Source of the DNA: Thermomonas fusca DSM 15424
Lineage (GTDB): Bacteria; Pseudomonadota; Gammaproteobacteria; Xanthomonadales; Xanthomonadaceae
Direction: 5' to 3'
Length of the DNA stretch: 64,000 bases
Assembly (NCBI RefSeq): GCF_000423885.1
Contig: NZ_AUIV01000008.1
Coordinates: 76,609-140,608 of the forward strand
In this document: in pieces, positions 34,071 to 46,181 of the stretch
How the letters are laid out: each line of letters starts with the position of its first letter
Numbering within the stretch: the stretch's first letter is position 1
Program-made: the position numbers and the translations under genes
The notes under the pieces: generated by a model
Databases searched by the model: none
What the model was told of the DNA's origin: nothing
Seen by the model: the letters and a program-made list of their open reading frames with translations, nothing else

Positions 34071-34568
34071 TCAGGCCAGCTGCGACTCCAAGCCGCGCAG
34101 GGCGGCGGCCACGGTCTGGCGGCGGACCGCGTCGCGGTCGCCCTCGAAATGGAAGATTTCGGCGCGGGCGTAGCCACCACGGCGTTTCCAGCCGATCCAG
34201 ACGGTGCCCACGGGCTTGTCCTCGCTGCCGCCACCGGGTCCGGCGATGCCGGTCACCGCTACCGCGATGGTCGCACCGGAATGCACCAGCGCACCGGACA
34301 CCATTTCCACCACGGTCTCGCGACTGACCGCGCCGAACTCCTCCAGCGTCTGCGGGCGCACGCCCAGCAGCGCCTGCTTTGCCTCGTAGCTGTAGGCCGC
34401 CATGCCGCAATCGAACCAACCGGAGGATCCCGGCACGTCGGTCATGCACTTGGCGATCCAGCCACCGGTGCAACTTTCGGCCGTGACCAGCATGTGCCGC
34501 ATCGCCAGCAGGCGCTCGCCGGTGGCGCGGGACAGGGCATCAAGCTCGGCGTCGGTGGGGGCTGTCAT
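34071..34568 (-). CDS. pncC: Nicotinamide-nucleotide amidohydrolase PncC (CinA C-terminal family)
   Basis: A 165-residue single-domain CinA protein: MLVTAESCTGGWIAKCMTDV, AYSYEAKQALLGV and VAVTGIAGPGGGSEDKPVGT with the catalytic Ser in ESCTGG. It deamidates NMN to nicotinate mononucleotide in NAD recycling. Located just upstream of lexA, as in many proteobacteria where cinA/pncC is next to recA. Confidence 0.93.
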   Translation of the reverse strand: MTAPTDAELDALSRATGERLLAMRHMLVTAESCTGGWIAKCMTDVPGSSGWFDCGMAAYSYEAKQALLGVRPQTLEEFGAVSRETVVEMVSGALVHSGATIAVAVTGIAGPGGGSEDKPVGTVWIGWKRRGGYARAEIFHFEGDRDAVRRQTVAAALRGLESQLA

Positions 34569-34616
34569 CAACGGAACCGGAGGAAGACCTGCGGGCGTTG
34601 TAGCGCATCCGCGGCC

Positions 34617-34648
34617 GAAAACAAAACCGGCCCGCTTGCGCGGGCCGG
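34617..34648 (-). terminator. Rho-independent terminator of the TonB receptor gene
   Basis: A perfect 9-bp stem (CCGGCCCGC 34627-34635 with GCGGGCCGG 34640-34648, loop TTGC) followed on the minus strand by TTTTGTTTTC. It begins 25 bases after the receptor stop. Confidence 0.85.
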
Positions 34649-34673
34649 TGGGCTGGATCGCTGGCGGCTGGCC

Positions 34674-37274
34674 TCAGAAGCGGAACCGCAGGGTGGCGCC
34701 GTACATCCGCGGGGCGCCGAGGAAGGCGTTGTAGGTGTTCTTCGGGTTGCCCGGCTCGGGCGTGCCCAGCGCCTGCAGCGGGCCGTCGAAACCGACCTGC
34801 ACGTAGTCCTCGTCGAACAGGTTCTGTGCCCACAGCTCCAGCTGCCACTTGCGGTCGCGGGAACCGATGCCGAGGCGTGCGTTCGCCACCGTGTACGCGT
34901 CCTGGGCCTTCTCGGCGTCCAGGTCGGAGCCGGTGTTGTAGCTGGACATGTACTTGGCCCCGATGTTGAAGCGACCTTCCAGATTCGCACCGATGTCCCA
35001 TTCATAGGTCGCCGACAGCGAGCCGGAGAACTTCGGCGCGAAGCTCATCTGCGCGCCCGGGAGCTTGTACAGCGCGCCCGGATAAGTGAAGTCCGCACCC
35101 GGGATGTCGTTGCCGTACTTGGTGTCGGCGTACATCGCGCCAGCCTGCAGCATCAGGCCCGGCGTGGCCTGCCACAGCAGCTCGGCGTCCAGGCCCTTGG
35201 AGACCACTTCCGGGATCGAGCGCACCACGAAGCTGGTGCCGAGGAAGCTGTTGAGCTGGAAATCGCTGTAGGTCTGGTGGAACAGCGCCGCGTTGAGCAG
35301 CAGGTTGCCGCCGGCCCAGGTGGTCTTGGCGCCCAGTTCCCAGCTGTCCACGAATTCACCCGGGAACGACGTGTCGTTGACCGGGGTGATGCCGGCACCG
35401 CCGCTGGACAGCCCGGTGGACGACTGCACGCGGTCCATGTTGAAGCCGCCCGCCTTGTAGCCACGCGCGTACGACAGGTAGGTCATGGCGTGCTCGTTCC
35501 AGCGGTAGGCCGCCTTCACCGTGCCGGACCATTCGTTCTCGCTGCGCGACTGGTCGGTGACCCGGCCGTTATGCAGTGCGTTGGCCCACGGCAGGCAGCT
35601 GTAGCCGACGATGTTGCTGATCAGCGCCTGCTGGTTGGCGGCCGGCAGCGAGGCAAACGGCACGCCGCGCGCGGTCAGGGCAGCGGCAATGCGGCCGATT
35701 GCAGCGGCGCTGACCCCGGTGGGGCCGAAATACGAGGCGCAGCCGGGGCTGCCGTTGGGGTTGCTGTAGACCGAGTGCAGGTCCTTGGTCTCGCGGGTGT
35801 AGCGCAGGCCCAGGGTGAAATCCAGCGCTTCGGTGGCGTGCCAGGTGGTGTTGCCGAACAGCGCGGTGCTCTTGGCATCCTGGGTGTAGCGATCCAGGGA
35901 GCCCAGCCCGGCGAACGTGGTGCCGTAGGGCTTGCCGGTGGCATTGGCCAGGAAGGTCGCCGCGTTTGGCAGCGCCGCCAGCGCCGGGTTGATCATCGAC
36001 AGCAACCCGATCGACAGGTAGGGCTCGTAGTGCGCGCCGATGCGGTAGCTTTCGGTGCGGTTGATGGTTTCCTTCGTATAGAAGCCGCCGAACAGCCAGT
36101 CGACCTTGTCGGTGGCGCCGGTCAGGTGGAATTCCTGGCTGAAGTTCTTGAAGCGCGCGTACGACTCGTCCTCCTTCGGATCCATGTAAAGGATGTCGGC
36201 GGTAGTGAAGTCGAAGTCGCGCCCGTTGACCGCGTCCCAGTCACGGCCGGCGGTGATCGAGGTGAGCCTGGTCCCGCCCAGCATGTTCAGGTCGATGTTG
36301 ACCTCCGCCTGCACGCCGCGGTCGCTGATCTTCTGCGCGGTGCTGCGGTTGCTGTAGGAAATGCGCGACCACGGATCGGCCTGACCGGTGGGGGCGATGG
36401 CACCGCCGCCGGCCAGCGCGTTGATCAGGGTCGAGCTTTGGCCGCTGACCAATTGCACGGCGGTGCAGCAGTTCTCGTCGCGGCGGGTGGAATCGGCCGA
36501 CAGGATGATCTCCACGTTGTCGGTCGGGGCGATCAGCAGCTTCGCCCGGAAGGTGTCGAAGTCCTGGTCGTAGTCGCGATCCTCGCTGCGCGGGCCGGCG
36601 CCGGTCTTCACCGACATCCAGCCATCGCGGTTGCGATGCGCGGCATACACGCGAAGCGCGGCGTAGTCGCCCAGCGGGGTATTGAACGAACCGGCCAGCC
36701 CCAGCGCGGAATAATTGCCGAAGGTGACTTCGCCGTCGGCGGAGCGCTCGAAGCCCGGCTTGCGGGTGACCACGTTGATCACGCCGGAGGAGGTGTTCTT
36801 GCCGAACAGGGTGCCCTGCGGGCCCTTCAGCACCTCGATGCGCTCCAGCTCCCCGAGGTCACCGAAGCCAGTCGAGTTGCGCGAGCGATACACGCCGTCG
36901 ATCACCACGCCCACCGAGGATTCCAGGCCGACGTTGTCGCCCACCGTGCCGATGCCGCGGATGCGCGCGGTGGTGATGGTCTCGCTCTGGGTGCTGGTGA
37001 CGGTCAGCCCCGGCACCAGGATCTGCAGGTCCTTGATGTCGCGGACGCCGGTGTCCTGCAGGGTCTGCTGGGACAGTGCGGTGACCGCGATCGGCACGTC
37101 CTGCATGACTTCTTCGCGCTTCTGCGCGGTGACGACGATGGTATCGAGGGTCTTGGCTTCCTGCTTTGCCGCCGGGGCGGCATCCTGCGCGAAGGCAGGC
37201 AGGGCGAGCGTGGAGACCAGTCCGGCGATGACTGCCATGGACAGCGGACTACGTTGCGGTTGCTTGCGAAGCAT
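34674..37274 (-). CDS. TonB-dependent outer-membrane receptor
   Basis: An 866-residue receptor: signal peptide (to about 29, LALPAFAQ), TonB box TIVVTAQKRE, plug domain (VPIAVTALSQQTLQDTG, RIEVLKGPQGTLFGKNTSSG, VINVVTRKPG) and a 22-strand barrel ending in aromatic YGATLRFRF. The substrate is unknown; the sequence resembles the large group of sphingomonad/xanthomonad receptors for plant or polyaromatic compounds rather than classic siderophore receptors. No neighbouring regulator or enzyme hints at the ligand. Ribosome site GGGGGAAGG precedes the ATG. Confidence 0.94.
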   Translation of the reverse strand: MLRKQPQRSPLSMAVIAGLVSTLALPAFAQDAAPAAKQEAKTLDTIVVTAQKREEVMQDVPIAVTALSQQTLQDTGVRDIKDLQILVPGLTVTSTQSETITTARIRGIGTVGDNVGLESSVGVVIDGVYRSRNSTGFGDLGELERIEVLKGPQGTLFGKNTSSGVINVVTRKPGFERSADGEVTFGNYSALGLAGSFNTPLGDYAALRVYAAHRNRDGWMSVKTGAGPRSEDRDYDQDFDTFRAKLLIAPTDNVEIILSADSTRRDENCCTAVQLVSGQSSTLINALAGGGAIAPTGQADPWSRISYSNRSTAQKISDRGVQAEVNIDLNMLGGTRLTSITAGRDWDAVNGRDFDFTTADILYMDPKEDESYARFKNFSQEFHLTGATDKVDWLFGGFYTKETINRTESYRIGAHYEPYLSIGLLSMINPALAALPNAATFLANATGKPYGTTFAGLGSLDRYTQDAKSTALFGNTTWHATEALDFTLGLRYTRETKDLHSVYSNPNGSPGCASYFGPTGVSAAAIGRIAAALTARGVPFASLPAANQQALISNIVGYSCLPWANALHNGRVTDQSRSENEWSGTVKAAYRWNEHAMTYLSYARGYKAGGFNMDRVQSSTGLSSGGAGITPVNDTSFPGEFVDSWELGAKTTWAGGNLLLNAALFHQTYSDFQLNSFLGTSFVVRSIPEVVSKGLDAELLWQATPGLMLQAGAMYADTKYGNDIPGADFTYPGALYKLPGAQMSFAPKFSGSLSATYEWDIGANLEGRFNIGAKYMSSYNTGSDLDAEKAQDAYTVANARLGIGSRDRKWQLELWAQNLFDEDYVQVGFDGPLQALGTPEPGNPKNTYNAFLGAPRMYGATLRFRF

Positions 37275-37549
37275 GACCTTCCCCCCAGCTGGTGGTTTCG
37301 ATTGAATCGATATGGATAGCTGCCTGTTGCCGCGGCCACGTGGGGGTATGGCCGCATGGCAAGGACGCTAGCACACCTGCAACAGGGCGAACAGCCGCCG
37401 CGTGCGCGCCCGCGGTAGTGGACGGGAGCGGATCGCAGGACGTGTGCGGAGCGCATCGGTCTGCGCTCAGCGCCGCACCCGTCAATGCCTCGTGAACCAT
37501 CTCCGCGCACGGTGGCAATACACTCGTGCGCAAACAAAAGGAGGCCCTC

Positions 37550-37753
37550 ATGACCAGCAGATCCGACCTCGGCGCCCGGCTAGACGTCATCGCTGCGCAG
37601 ATGCCGCGCTTCCGCCAGGACATGCAGCGGGTGTTCGCGGACATCGATCGCCGCGACGGCCAGCCCTGTCCGGAAGCGGGGCCAGCCGCGAACCCGCGGC
37701 AGCAACCCGACGCCCTCGCCGCCACCACGGTGGACCGTGCCGCACTCCATTGA
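37550..37753 (+). CDS. Small protein of unknown function
   Basis: 67 residues from an ATG with a near-perfect ribosome site (AAGGAGG, 5 bases upstream). The first half is a charged amphipathic helix (LGARLDVIAAQMPRFRQDMQ, FADIDRRDGQ), the second is Pro/Ala-rich. No family recognised. It overlaps the GTG start of mpg by 17 bases, so it may be cotranscribed with it. Confidence 0.55.
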   Translation: MTSRSDLGARLDVIAAQMPRFRQDMQRVFADIDRRDGQPCPEAGPAANPRQQPDALAATTVDRAALH

Positions 37754-38357
37754 AGACAGCTGGACGGTGCTGCCACGCGCGTTCTACCGCCGGCATCCCG
37801 CGCTGGTGGCGCCGGAACTGCTCAACAAGCTGCTGGTGCGGGCCGACGGACGCGTCGCCCGCATTGTCGAAGTAGAGGCCTATGCCGGCCACGAAGACCC
37901 GGCCGCGCATTCCTTCCGCGGCCAGACCGCGCGCAACGCCACCATGTTCGGCCCGCCCGGCCACCTGTATGTCTATTTCAGCTACGGCATGCACTGGGGC
38001 AGCAACGCCGTCTGCGGCGAAGTGGGCGAAGGCGTGGGCGTGCTGCTGCGCGCCGCCGAACCGTTGCGCGGCATCGACGCCATGCGGGCGGCGCGACCCG
38101 CCGCCCGCCGCGACACCGACCTGGCCAGTGGCCCGGGCAAGCTGTCGCAGGCGTTCGGCATCACCCGCGAACTGGATGGCGCCGACCTGGTGCTGGGCGA
38201 TCGCGGCATCCGCATCGTCGGCGACGGCACGCCGCCGCCGGAACACCCCATCGCGGGCCCGCGCATCGGCATCAGCAAGGCCACCGATTTCCCCTGGCGC
38301 TGGCACGTGCCCGACCATCGCCACGTCTCGGTGCGGCCGCGCCGGCCGCGCGGCTGA
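37737..38357 (+). CDS. mpg: 3-methyladenine DNA glycosylase (AAG/MPG family)
   Basis: A 206-residue AAG-type glycosylase from a GTG start: catalytic Glu in VEVEAYAGHEDPAAHSF, the intercalating Tyr region HLYVYFSYGMHW, and ASGPGKLSQAFGIT. It removes alkylated purines for base-excision repair. Length is normal for the bacterial family. Confidence 0.93.
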   Translation: MPHSIEDSWTVLPRAFYRRHPALVAPELLNKLLVRADGRVARIVEVEAYAGHEDPAAHSFRGQTARNATMFGPPGHLYVYFSYGMHWGSNAVCGEVGEGVGVLLRAAEPLRGIDAMRAARPAARRDTDLASGPGKLSQAFGITRELDGADLVLGDRGIRIVGDGTPPPEHPIAGPRIGISKATDFPWRWHVPDHRHVSVRPRRPRG

Positions 38358-38500
38358 AGTCCTCGCGGAGCCGCGCCGATCCGGCAAGCCCGCGCCTTGT
38401 GGCGGGCGCGCAGCCGTCCCCTTCGCCGGCGTTGCCCACTAAGATGGCTGCCCCCTGCTGCGAATGCGCAGCCACCTTTCGATCCCGGCAACCGCGGCAC

Positions 38501-41094
<2,594 letters not shown>

Positions 41095-41098
<4 letters not shown>

Positions 41099-41796
41099 GC
41101 GTTGCGCCCACTGTGATTGTCGAAGCGCTGCTGACCGGCAAGGCCCGCGCCTACACGCGACCCGGCTCCTGCAGCGCCATCGACAAGCGACCGCTGGCTG
41201 GCAAGGTGCGCATCGGTGAGCTGGGCATCGAAGGCGATGAGCAGGGCGACCCGCGCGTGCACGGCGGCGTGGACAAGGCGGTGCACCATTACGCCTTCGA
41301 TCACTACGCGCTCTGGCGCGATGACCTCGGTGCCCTGGCCCTGCTGGAGTCGCCCGGCGCGTTCGGCGAAAACATCAGCACGCGCGGGTTGACCGAAGCC
41401 GAGGTCTGCCTGGGCGACCGCTTCGCGCTGGGCGATGCGCTGCTGGAAGTCAGCCAGGGCCGGCAACCGTGCTGGAAGCTCAACGACCGTTTCGGCGTGG
41501 CCGACATGGCCCGCCGGGTGCAGGCCACCGGCCGCACTGGTTGGTACTACCGCGTGCTGCGGCCCGGCACGGCGCGCGCCGGCGACGTGCTGGCGCTGGC
41601 CGAACGCCCGCATCCGGGCTGGACGCTGCAGCGCCTGGGCGAACTGCTGTCACGGCGCGTGCTCGATCCGGCCCAGCTGGAACCCGCGCTGGCACTGCCG
41701 CTGGTGCCATCGCACCGCAAGCTGATCGAACGGCGCATGGAACAGGGCGCGGTGGAGGACTGGAGCCGGCGCATCGACGGGCCAGGCGCAGATTGA
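41095..41796 (+). CDS. MOSC-domain protein (YiiM family)
   Basis: A 233-residue MOSC protein: HGGVDKAVHHYAFDHYALW, GAFGENISTRGLTEAEVCLG and the conserved Cys in SQGRQPCWKLN, followed by the YiiM 3-alpha C-terminal domain. YiiM in E. coli is a molybdenum-cofactor enzyme that reduces N-hydroxylated compounds such as 6-hydroxylaminopurine. Coupling to mutS is suggestive, since both would lower mutagenesis. Confidence 0.9.
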
Positions 41797-41821
41797 CCCC
41801 CACTTCTGGCGCATAGCCAGC

Positions 41822-41863
41822 ATCGATGGCGCCGATCCCGCCAATCGATTTCCCAAGATCGAT
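41822..41863 (+). promoter_or_regulatory. Cluster of ATCGAT repeats upstream of the catalase gene
   Basis: ATCGAT occurs at 41822, 41844 and 41858, with CGAT at 41834, so three of the four are spaced about one helical turn apart. OxyR contacts four such spaced elements at catalase promoters, so this could be an OxyR site, but the match to the known consensus is poor. Confidence 0.25.
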
Positions 41864-41908
41864 CAGGGCTCCTAGAGTGGCCGCATCACCCGCCACGGAG
41901 CCAGTGCG

Positions 41909-43411
41909 ATGCGCAAGCCCACCGATCCCCCCAAGCCCAGCTTCCTGACCACCGATTTCGGCGCGCCGGTGCCCGACAACCAGAACAGCCTGACCGCCGG
42001 CCCGCGCGGCCCGCTCCTTGCGCAGGACGTGTGGCTGCACGAGAAGCTCGGCAACTTCGTGCGCGAGGTGATCCCGGAGCGGCGCATGCACGCGAAGGGC
42101 TCCGGCGCGTTCGGCACCTTCACCGTCACCCACGACATCACCAGGTACACGCGCGCCGCGATCTTTTCCCAGGTCGGCAAGAAGACGGAAATGTTCGCCC
42201 GCTTCACCACGGTGGCCGGCGAGCGCGGCGCGGCGGACGCCGAGCGCGACATCCGCGGCTTCGCGCTGAAGTTCTACACCGAGGAAGGCAACTGGGACAT
42301 GGTGGGCAACAACACCCCGGTGTTCTTCATCCGCGACCCGCGCAAGTTCCCCGACCTCAACAAGGTGGTCAAACGCGACCCGCGCACCAACCTGCGCAGC
42401 GCTACCAACAACTGGGACTGGTGGACGCTGCTACCGGAGGCACTGCACCAGATCACCATCGTGATGAGCGACCGTGGCATTCCGAAGTCGTACCGCCACA
42501 TGCACGGTTTCAGTTCCCATACCTACAGCTTCTGGAACGAAGCCGGCGAGCGCTTCTGGGTGAAGTTCCACTTCCGCACCCAGCAGGGCATCAGGAACCT
42601 CACCGACGCCGAGGCCGCCGAAGCGATCGGCAACGACCGCGAGACCCACCAGCGCGACCTGTTCGACGCCATCGAGTGCGGCGACTTCCCGAAGTGGACG
42701 ATGTACGTGCAGGTAATGCCGGAGACCGACGCCGAGAAGGTCCCCTACCACCCGTTCGACCTCACCAAGGTGTGGCCGAAAGCGGACTACCCGCTGATCG
42801 AGGTCGGCGAGTTCGAGCTCAACCGCAACCCGGAGAACTTCTTCGCCGACGTCGAGCAGAGTGCGTTCGCGCCCAGCAACCTGGTGCCGGGCATCGGCGT
42901 GTCGCCCGACAAGATGCTGCAGGCGCGGCTGTTCAACTACGCCGATGCGCAGCGCTATCGGCTGGGCACCAACTACCAGCAGATCCCGGTCAACGCCGCA
43001 CGCTGCCCGGTGCACAGCAACCACCGCGACGGCATCGGCCGTGTCGACGGCAACTACGGCGGCATGCCCCATTACGAGCCCAACAGCTTCCAGCAGTGGC
43101 AGGAGCAGCCGCAGTTCCGCGAACCGCCGTTGAAGATCAGCGGCGACCTCGCCGACTGGTTCAACTACCGAGAGGACGATGCCGACTACTTCAAGCAGCC
43201 CGGCGACCTGTTCCGCCTGATGACGCCGGAAAAACAGCAACTGCTGTTCGACAACACCGCCCGTGCCATGGGCGACGCGCCCGACTTCATCAAGCGCCGT
43301 CACGTGGACAACTGCACGAAGGCCGACCCGGCCTACGGCGCCGGGGTGGAGGCCGCCCTGCGCAAGCTCGGCGCCTTCGCCGGCGAGCAATCCCCGAACA
43401 GCCTGGGCTGA
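41909..43411 (+). CDS. Monofunctional haem catalase
   Basis: A 500-residue small-subunit (clade 3-like) catalase. Catalytic His61 (RRMHAKGSGAFGTF), distal Asn in DMVGNNTPVFFIRDP, and proximal haem-ligand Tyr in RLFNYADAQRYRLG. It dismutates hydrogen peroxide in the cytoplasm. The ORF begins MRKPTDPPKPSFLTTDFGAP, typical of the family, and no signal peptide is present. Confidence 0.97.
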   Translation: MRKPTDPPKPSFLTTDFGAPVPDNQNSLTAGPRGPLLAQDVWLHEKLGNFVREVIPERRMHAKGSGAFGTFTVTHDITRYTRAAIFSQVGKKTEMFARFTTVAGERGAADAERDIRGFALKFYTEEGNWDMVGNNTPVFFIRDPRKFPDLNKVVKRDPRTNLRSATNNWDWWTLLPEALHQITIVMSDRGIPKSYRHMHGFSSHTYSFWNEAGERFWVKFHFRTQQGIRNLTDAEAAEAIGNDRETHQRDLFDAIECGDFPKWTMYVQVMPETDAEKVPYHPFDLTKVWPKADYPLIEVGEFELNRNPENFFADVEQSAFAPSNLVPGIGVSPDKMLQARLFNYADAQRYRLGTNYQQIPVNAARCPVHSNHRDGIGRVDGNYGGMPHYEPNSFQQWQEQPQFREPPLKISGDLADWFNYREDDADYFKQPGDLFRLMTPEKQQLLFDNTARAMGDAPDFIKRRHVDNCTKADPAYGAGVEAALRKLGAFAGEQSPNSLG

Positions 43412-43517
43412 AGACTTCACCATCCCGCCTGGACGCCGACAGGTTCGCCTGCCGCCGTTTCCGTTGCGGGGTTACCCTAGCCGCACCCGCCAACCGGCGA
43501 CCGCGCAGGAGTCCCGC

Positions 43518-44132
43518 ATGCCGTCCCTGACCGATGACCTCTTTTCCCAGCTCTCCGGCCCCGCCCTGCAGCAGATCAGCCAGCAACTGGGCACCAACCC
43601 CGCGCAGACCTCGGGGGCGATTGCCGCCGCGCTGCCAATGATCCTCGGCGCGATGGGCCGCAACACCGCCCAGCCGGGCGGCGCGGAAGCCCTGTTCGGC
43701 GCGCTGGGCCGCGACCACAACGGCGGCGGCGGGCTCGGCGACGTCCTCGGCGCGGTGCTGGGTGGCCAGCAGGGCCGCCAGACCGACGGCCTCGGCCAGC
43801 TCGGCCACATCTTCGGCGGCCAACTGCCGCGTGCGGAAAGCGGCCTCGGCCAGGCCACCGGGCTGGGCGGGGACAAGGCACAGATGCTGCTGAAGATCCT
43901 TGCCCCCATCGTCATGGCCTACCTGGCCAAGCGCATGTTCGGCGGCCAGCAGGAAGCGGCATCGCCGCAGGCGCTGGGCGACATCCTCGGCCAGGAACAC
44001 GCGCAGGTGCGGCAGGCCGGCGGCCTCGGCGGCGGACTGCTGGGCGCCGTGCTCGACCAGGACGGCGACGGCCAGCTGGGTTTGGGCGATCTGATGAAGA
44101 TCGGCGGCGGGCTGCTCGGCGGCGGGCGCTGA
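43518..44132 (+). CDS. DUF937 (YidB-like) protein
   Basis: A 204-residue Gly/Gln-rich protein: LTDDLFSQLSGPALQQISQQ, AAALPMILGAMGRNT, then repeated GLGGGLL segments and a final LDQDGDGQLGLGDL stretch like an EF-hand loop. This is the DUF937 pattern of E. coli YidB; function unknown. Ribosome site AGGAG precedes the ATG at 43518. Confidence 0.88.
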   Translation: MPSLTDDLFSQLSGPALQQISQQLGTNPAQTSGAIAAALPMILGAMGRNTAQPGGAEALFGALGRDHNGGGGLGDVLGAVLGGQQGRQTDGLGQLGHIFGGQLPRAESGLGQATGLGGDKAQMLLKILAPIVMAYLAKRMFGGQQEAASPQALGDILGQEHAQVRQAGGLGGGLLGAVLDQDGDGQLGLGDLMKIGGGLLGGGR

Positions 44133-44206
44133 CGCCCCGCTGGGTGCGCGGACCTCCCCGTCCGCGCACCCCACCCCGCACGTCCTCCCCGAATGGAGCG
44201 CAACGC

Positions 44207-44392
44207 ATGCCCCTTCCGCAAGCAGGTTCCAGCTTTTTCGTCGGCTGGGGAACCCTGTCACTGATCAATGCCGGCCTGGCCCAATCCAAGGGCCGCAGCG
44301 GCTTCGGCTGGTGGCTGGGCTCGCTGCTTGGCGGGCCGCTGGCGACGCTGCTGATTGTCGTACTGCCACCGGTCGGTCGCCGGTTCAGCTGA
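44207..44392 (+). CDS. Small membrane protein
   Basis: 61 residues with GGAG 9 bases upstream of the ATG. Two hydrophobic stretches (FFVGWGTLSLINAGLA and LGSLLGGPLATLLIVVLPPV) with a Gly-rich turn. No family recognised; it follows the DUF937 gene by 75 bases. Confidence 0.6.
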   Translation: MPLPQAGSSFFVGWGTLSLINAGLAQSKGRSGFGWWLGSLLGGPLATLLIVVLPPVGRRFS

Positions 44393-44432
44393 GTCGCCGG
44401 CGCCGGCGCGGGGCGTCGGCCTGTGTTGATAC

Positions 44433-45605
44433 TCAGGCCGCGCTGGCCGCCAGCGCCTGCGCCAGGTCTTCCCACAGGTCTTCCACGTCCTCGATCCCCA
44501 CCGACAGGCGCAGCAGGCCGGCGGTGATGCCGGTGGCGGCCTTGACCTGCTCGTCCACCATGCGGTGGGTCAGGCCGGCGGGATGCTGGATCAGGCTGTC
44601 CACCGAGCCAAGGCTCACCGCCGCGGTCATCACCTTCACCGACGCCATCACCTTGGCGGCTGCGTCATGGCCGCCGCGCAATTCGAACGCCATCAGGCAG
44701 CCTGGCCCGCGCATCTGGGTGCCGACCAGGTGCGCGCCGTGCGCGCCCGGCAGGCCCGGATAGAACACCTTCGACACCGCCGGGTGTTCGCTCAGCCGCT
44801 GCGCCAGCACCTGCGCATTGGCCTGCGCGGCTTCCACCCGCAGCTTCAGCGTGGGCAGGCCGCGGTGCAGCAGGTAGGCGGCCAGCGGGTGCAACAGCGC
44901 GCCGGTGGCCGCGCGCACGGTGCGCAGCGGCGCGGCGCGGGCTTCATCGCAGCAGACCACCCCGGCAATCACGTCGCCGTGGCCGCCGAGGAACTTGGTG
45001 GCGCTGTGCAGCACATAGGCCGCGCCGAGCTCCGCGGGGCGCTGCAGCACCGGGGTGGCAAAGGTGGAGTCCACCAGCACCGGCACGCTGCCGGCAGCCG
45101 CGACCACCGCCCGGATGTCGACCAGGTTGAGGGTGGGATTGGCAGGGGTTTCGATCACCACCAGCGCGGTATCGGGGCGAAGACGCGCGGCGATGTCCTC
45201 GGCCTTCACGAACTCCGCCTCCAGCCCGCACATGCCGGTGGCCAGCAGGTGGTCGGCGGTGCCGTACAGCGGGCGCACCACCAGCACGTGCTTGCCGTGC
45301 TGGGCGCGATCCAGCAGCACGGCCGTCATCGCCGCCATGCCGGAGGCGTAGGCCACGCAGGCCTGGGTGCCCTCGAGCGCGGCGATGGCGTTTTCGGCGC
45401 GGGCCACGGTGGGGTTGTGCAGGCGCGCGTAGATCGGGTTGGCGGCGCTGGCGTGGCCGCCGACCAGCGCATCGAAACTGGCGCTGCCGACGTCGAGGTC
45501 GGCGATCGGATAGGTGGTGGACAGGTCCAGCGGCGGCGCGTGCACGCAGAGGTCGCCGAAGTCCTCGCGGCCGGCGTGGACGGCAGTGGTCTGGAAACGG
45601 TGCAT
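44433..45605 (-). CDS. PLP-dependent trans-sulfuration enzyme (Cys/Met metabolism family)
   Basis: A 390-residue fold-type I enzyme of the cystathionine gamma-synthase / methionine gamma-lyase family. PLP Lys204 (SATKFLGGHGD), active-site Tyr114 (RPLYGTADHL), and YARLHNPTVARAENAIAALE. The Cys found after LYG in classical methionine gamma-lyases is Thr here, so that activity is uncertain; cystathionine gamma-lyase or O-acyl-homoserine sulfhydrylase are alternatives. It is divergent from an AsnC/Lrp regulator, an arrangement common for methionine gamma-lyase genes, which suggests amino-acid-inducible catabolism. Confidence 0.9.
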   Translation of the reverse strand: MHRFQTTAVHAGREDFGDLCVHAPPLDLSTTYPIADLDVGSASFDALVGGHASAANPIYARLHNPTVARAENAIAALEGTQACVAYASGMAAMTAVLLDRAQHGKHVLVVRPLYGTADHLLATGMCGLEAEFVKAEDIAARLRPDTALVVIETPANPTLNLVDIRAVVAAAGSVPVLVDSTFATPVLQRPAELGAAYVLHSATKFLGGHGDVIAGVVCCDEARAAPLRTVRAATGALLHPLAAYLLHRGLPTLKLRVEAAQANAQVLAQRLSEHPAVSKVFYPGLPGAHGAHLVGTQMRGPGCLMAFELRGGHDAAAKVMASVKVMTAAVSLGSVDSLIQHPAGLTHRMVDEQVKAATGITAGLLRLSVGIEDVEDLWEDLAQALAASAA

Positions 45606-45701
45606 GGCGGCCTCGGGTGCGATGGGATCCCGCTATCCTAGAACCCTGTTCGGCATGAAACAGTCACGCCGAAGGATATTTTGCCAAGGCAGGAAATCGC
45701 C

Positions 45702-46169
45702 ATGCTGGACCGAATCGACTACGCCCTCCTGCGCCTGCTGCGGAAGAATGCGCGGCTGCCCAACAAGGATCTGGCCGAAAAGGTCGGCATCGCGCCATCC
45801 ACCGCGCTGGAGCGGGTGCGGCGGATGCGCGAGGCGAAGATCCTGCTGGGCTACCACGCCGAGATCGCACCCGAAGCCATGGGCGTGGGTCTGCAGGCGA
45901 TGATCTCGGTGCGGCTGGCCCGGCACTCGCGTGCACTGGTCGACGGCTTCCACCAACACCTGCTGGGCCTGCCCGAGGTGCTGGCCTGCTACCACGTGGC
46001 CGGAGCCGACGACTTCCTTGCCCACGTCGGCGTACGCGACAGCGAGCACCTGCGCAACTTCACCCTGACCGCGTTCACCGAGCGGGAGGAAGTGGCGCAT
46101 ATCGAAACGCGACTGATCTTCGAGTTCCAGCGCAACGTGGAGCTGCCGGCGCGGGAAACCGGGGCGTGA
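45702..46169 (+). CDS. AsnC/Lrp-family transcriptional regulator
   Basis: A 155-residue Lrp-type protein: HTH LDRIDYALLRLLRKNARLPN continuing KDLAEKVGIAPSTALERVRR, then a RAM ligand-binding domain (VLACYHVAGADDFLAHVGVR). It probably senses an amino acid and controls the divergent PLP enzyme. Start at 45702, with AGGA upstream. About 96 bases separate the two start codons. Confidence 0.93.
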   Translation: MLDRIDYALLRLLRKNARLPNKDLAEKVGIAPSTALERVRRMREAKILLGYHAEIAPEAMGVGLQAMISVRLARHSRALVDGFHQHLLGLPEVLACYHVAGADDFLAHVGVRDSEHLRNFTLTAFTEREEVAHIETRLIFEFQRNVELPARETGA

Positions 46170-46181
46170 CCTGCCGTCCCT

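Noticed and set aside
33990..37319. 1109-codon plus-strand frame opposite the TonB receptor
   Set aside because: The receptor on the minus strand has signal peptide, plug and barrel signatures; the long opposite frame is a codon-bias artefact.
44433..45605. Firm naming as methionine gamma-lyase
   Set aside because: The characteristic Cys after LYG is Thr here; the regulator context alone does not decide the substrate.
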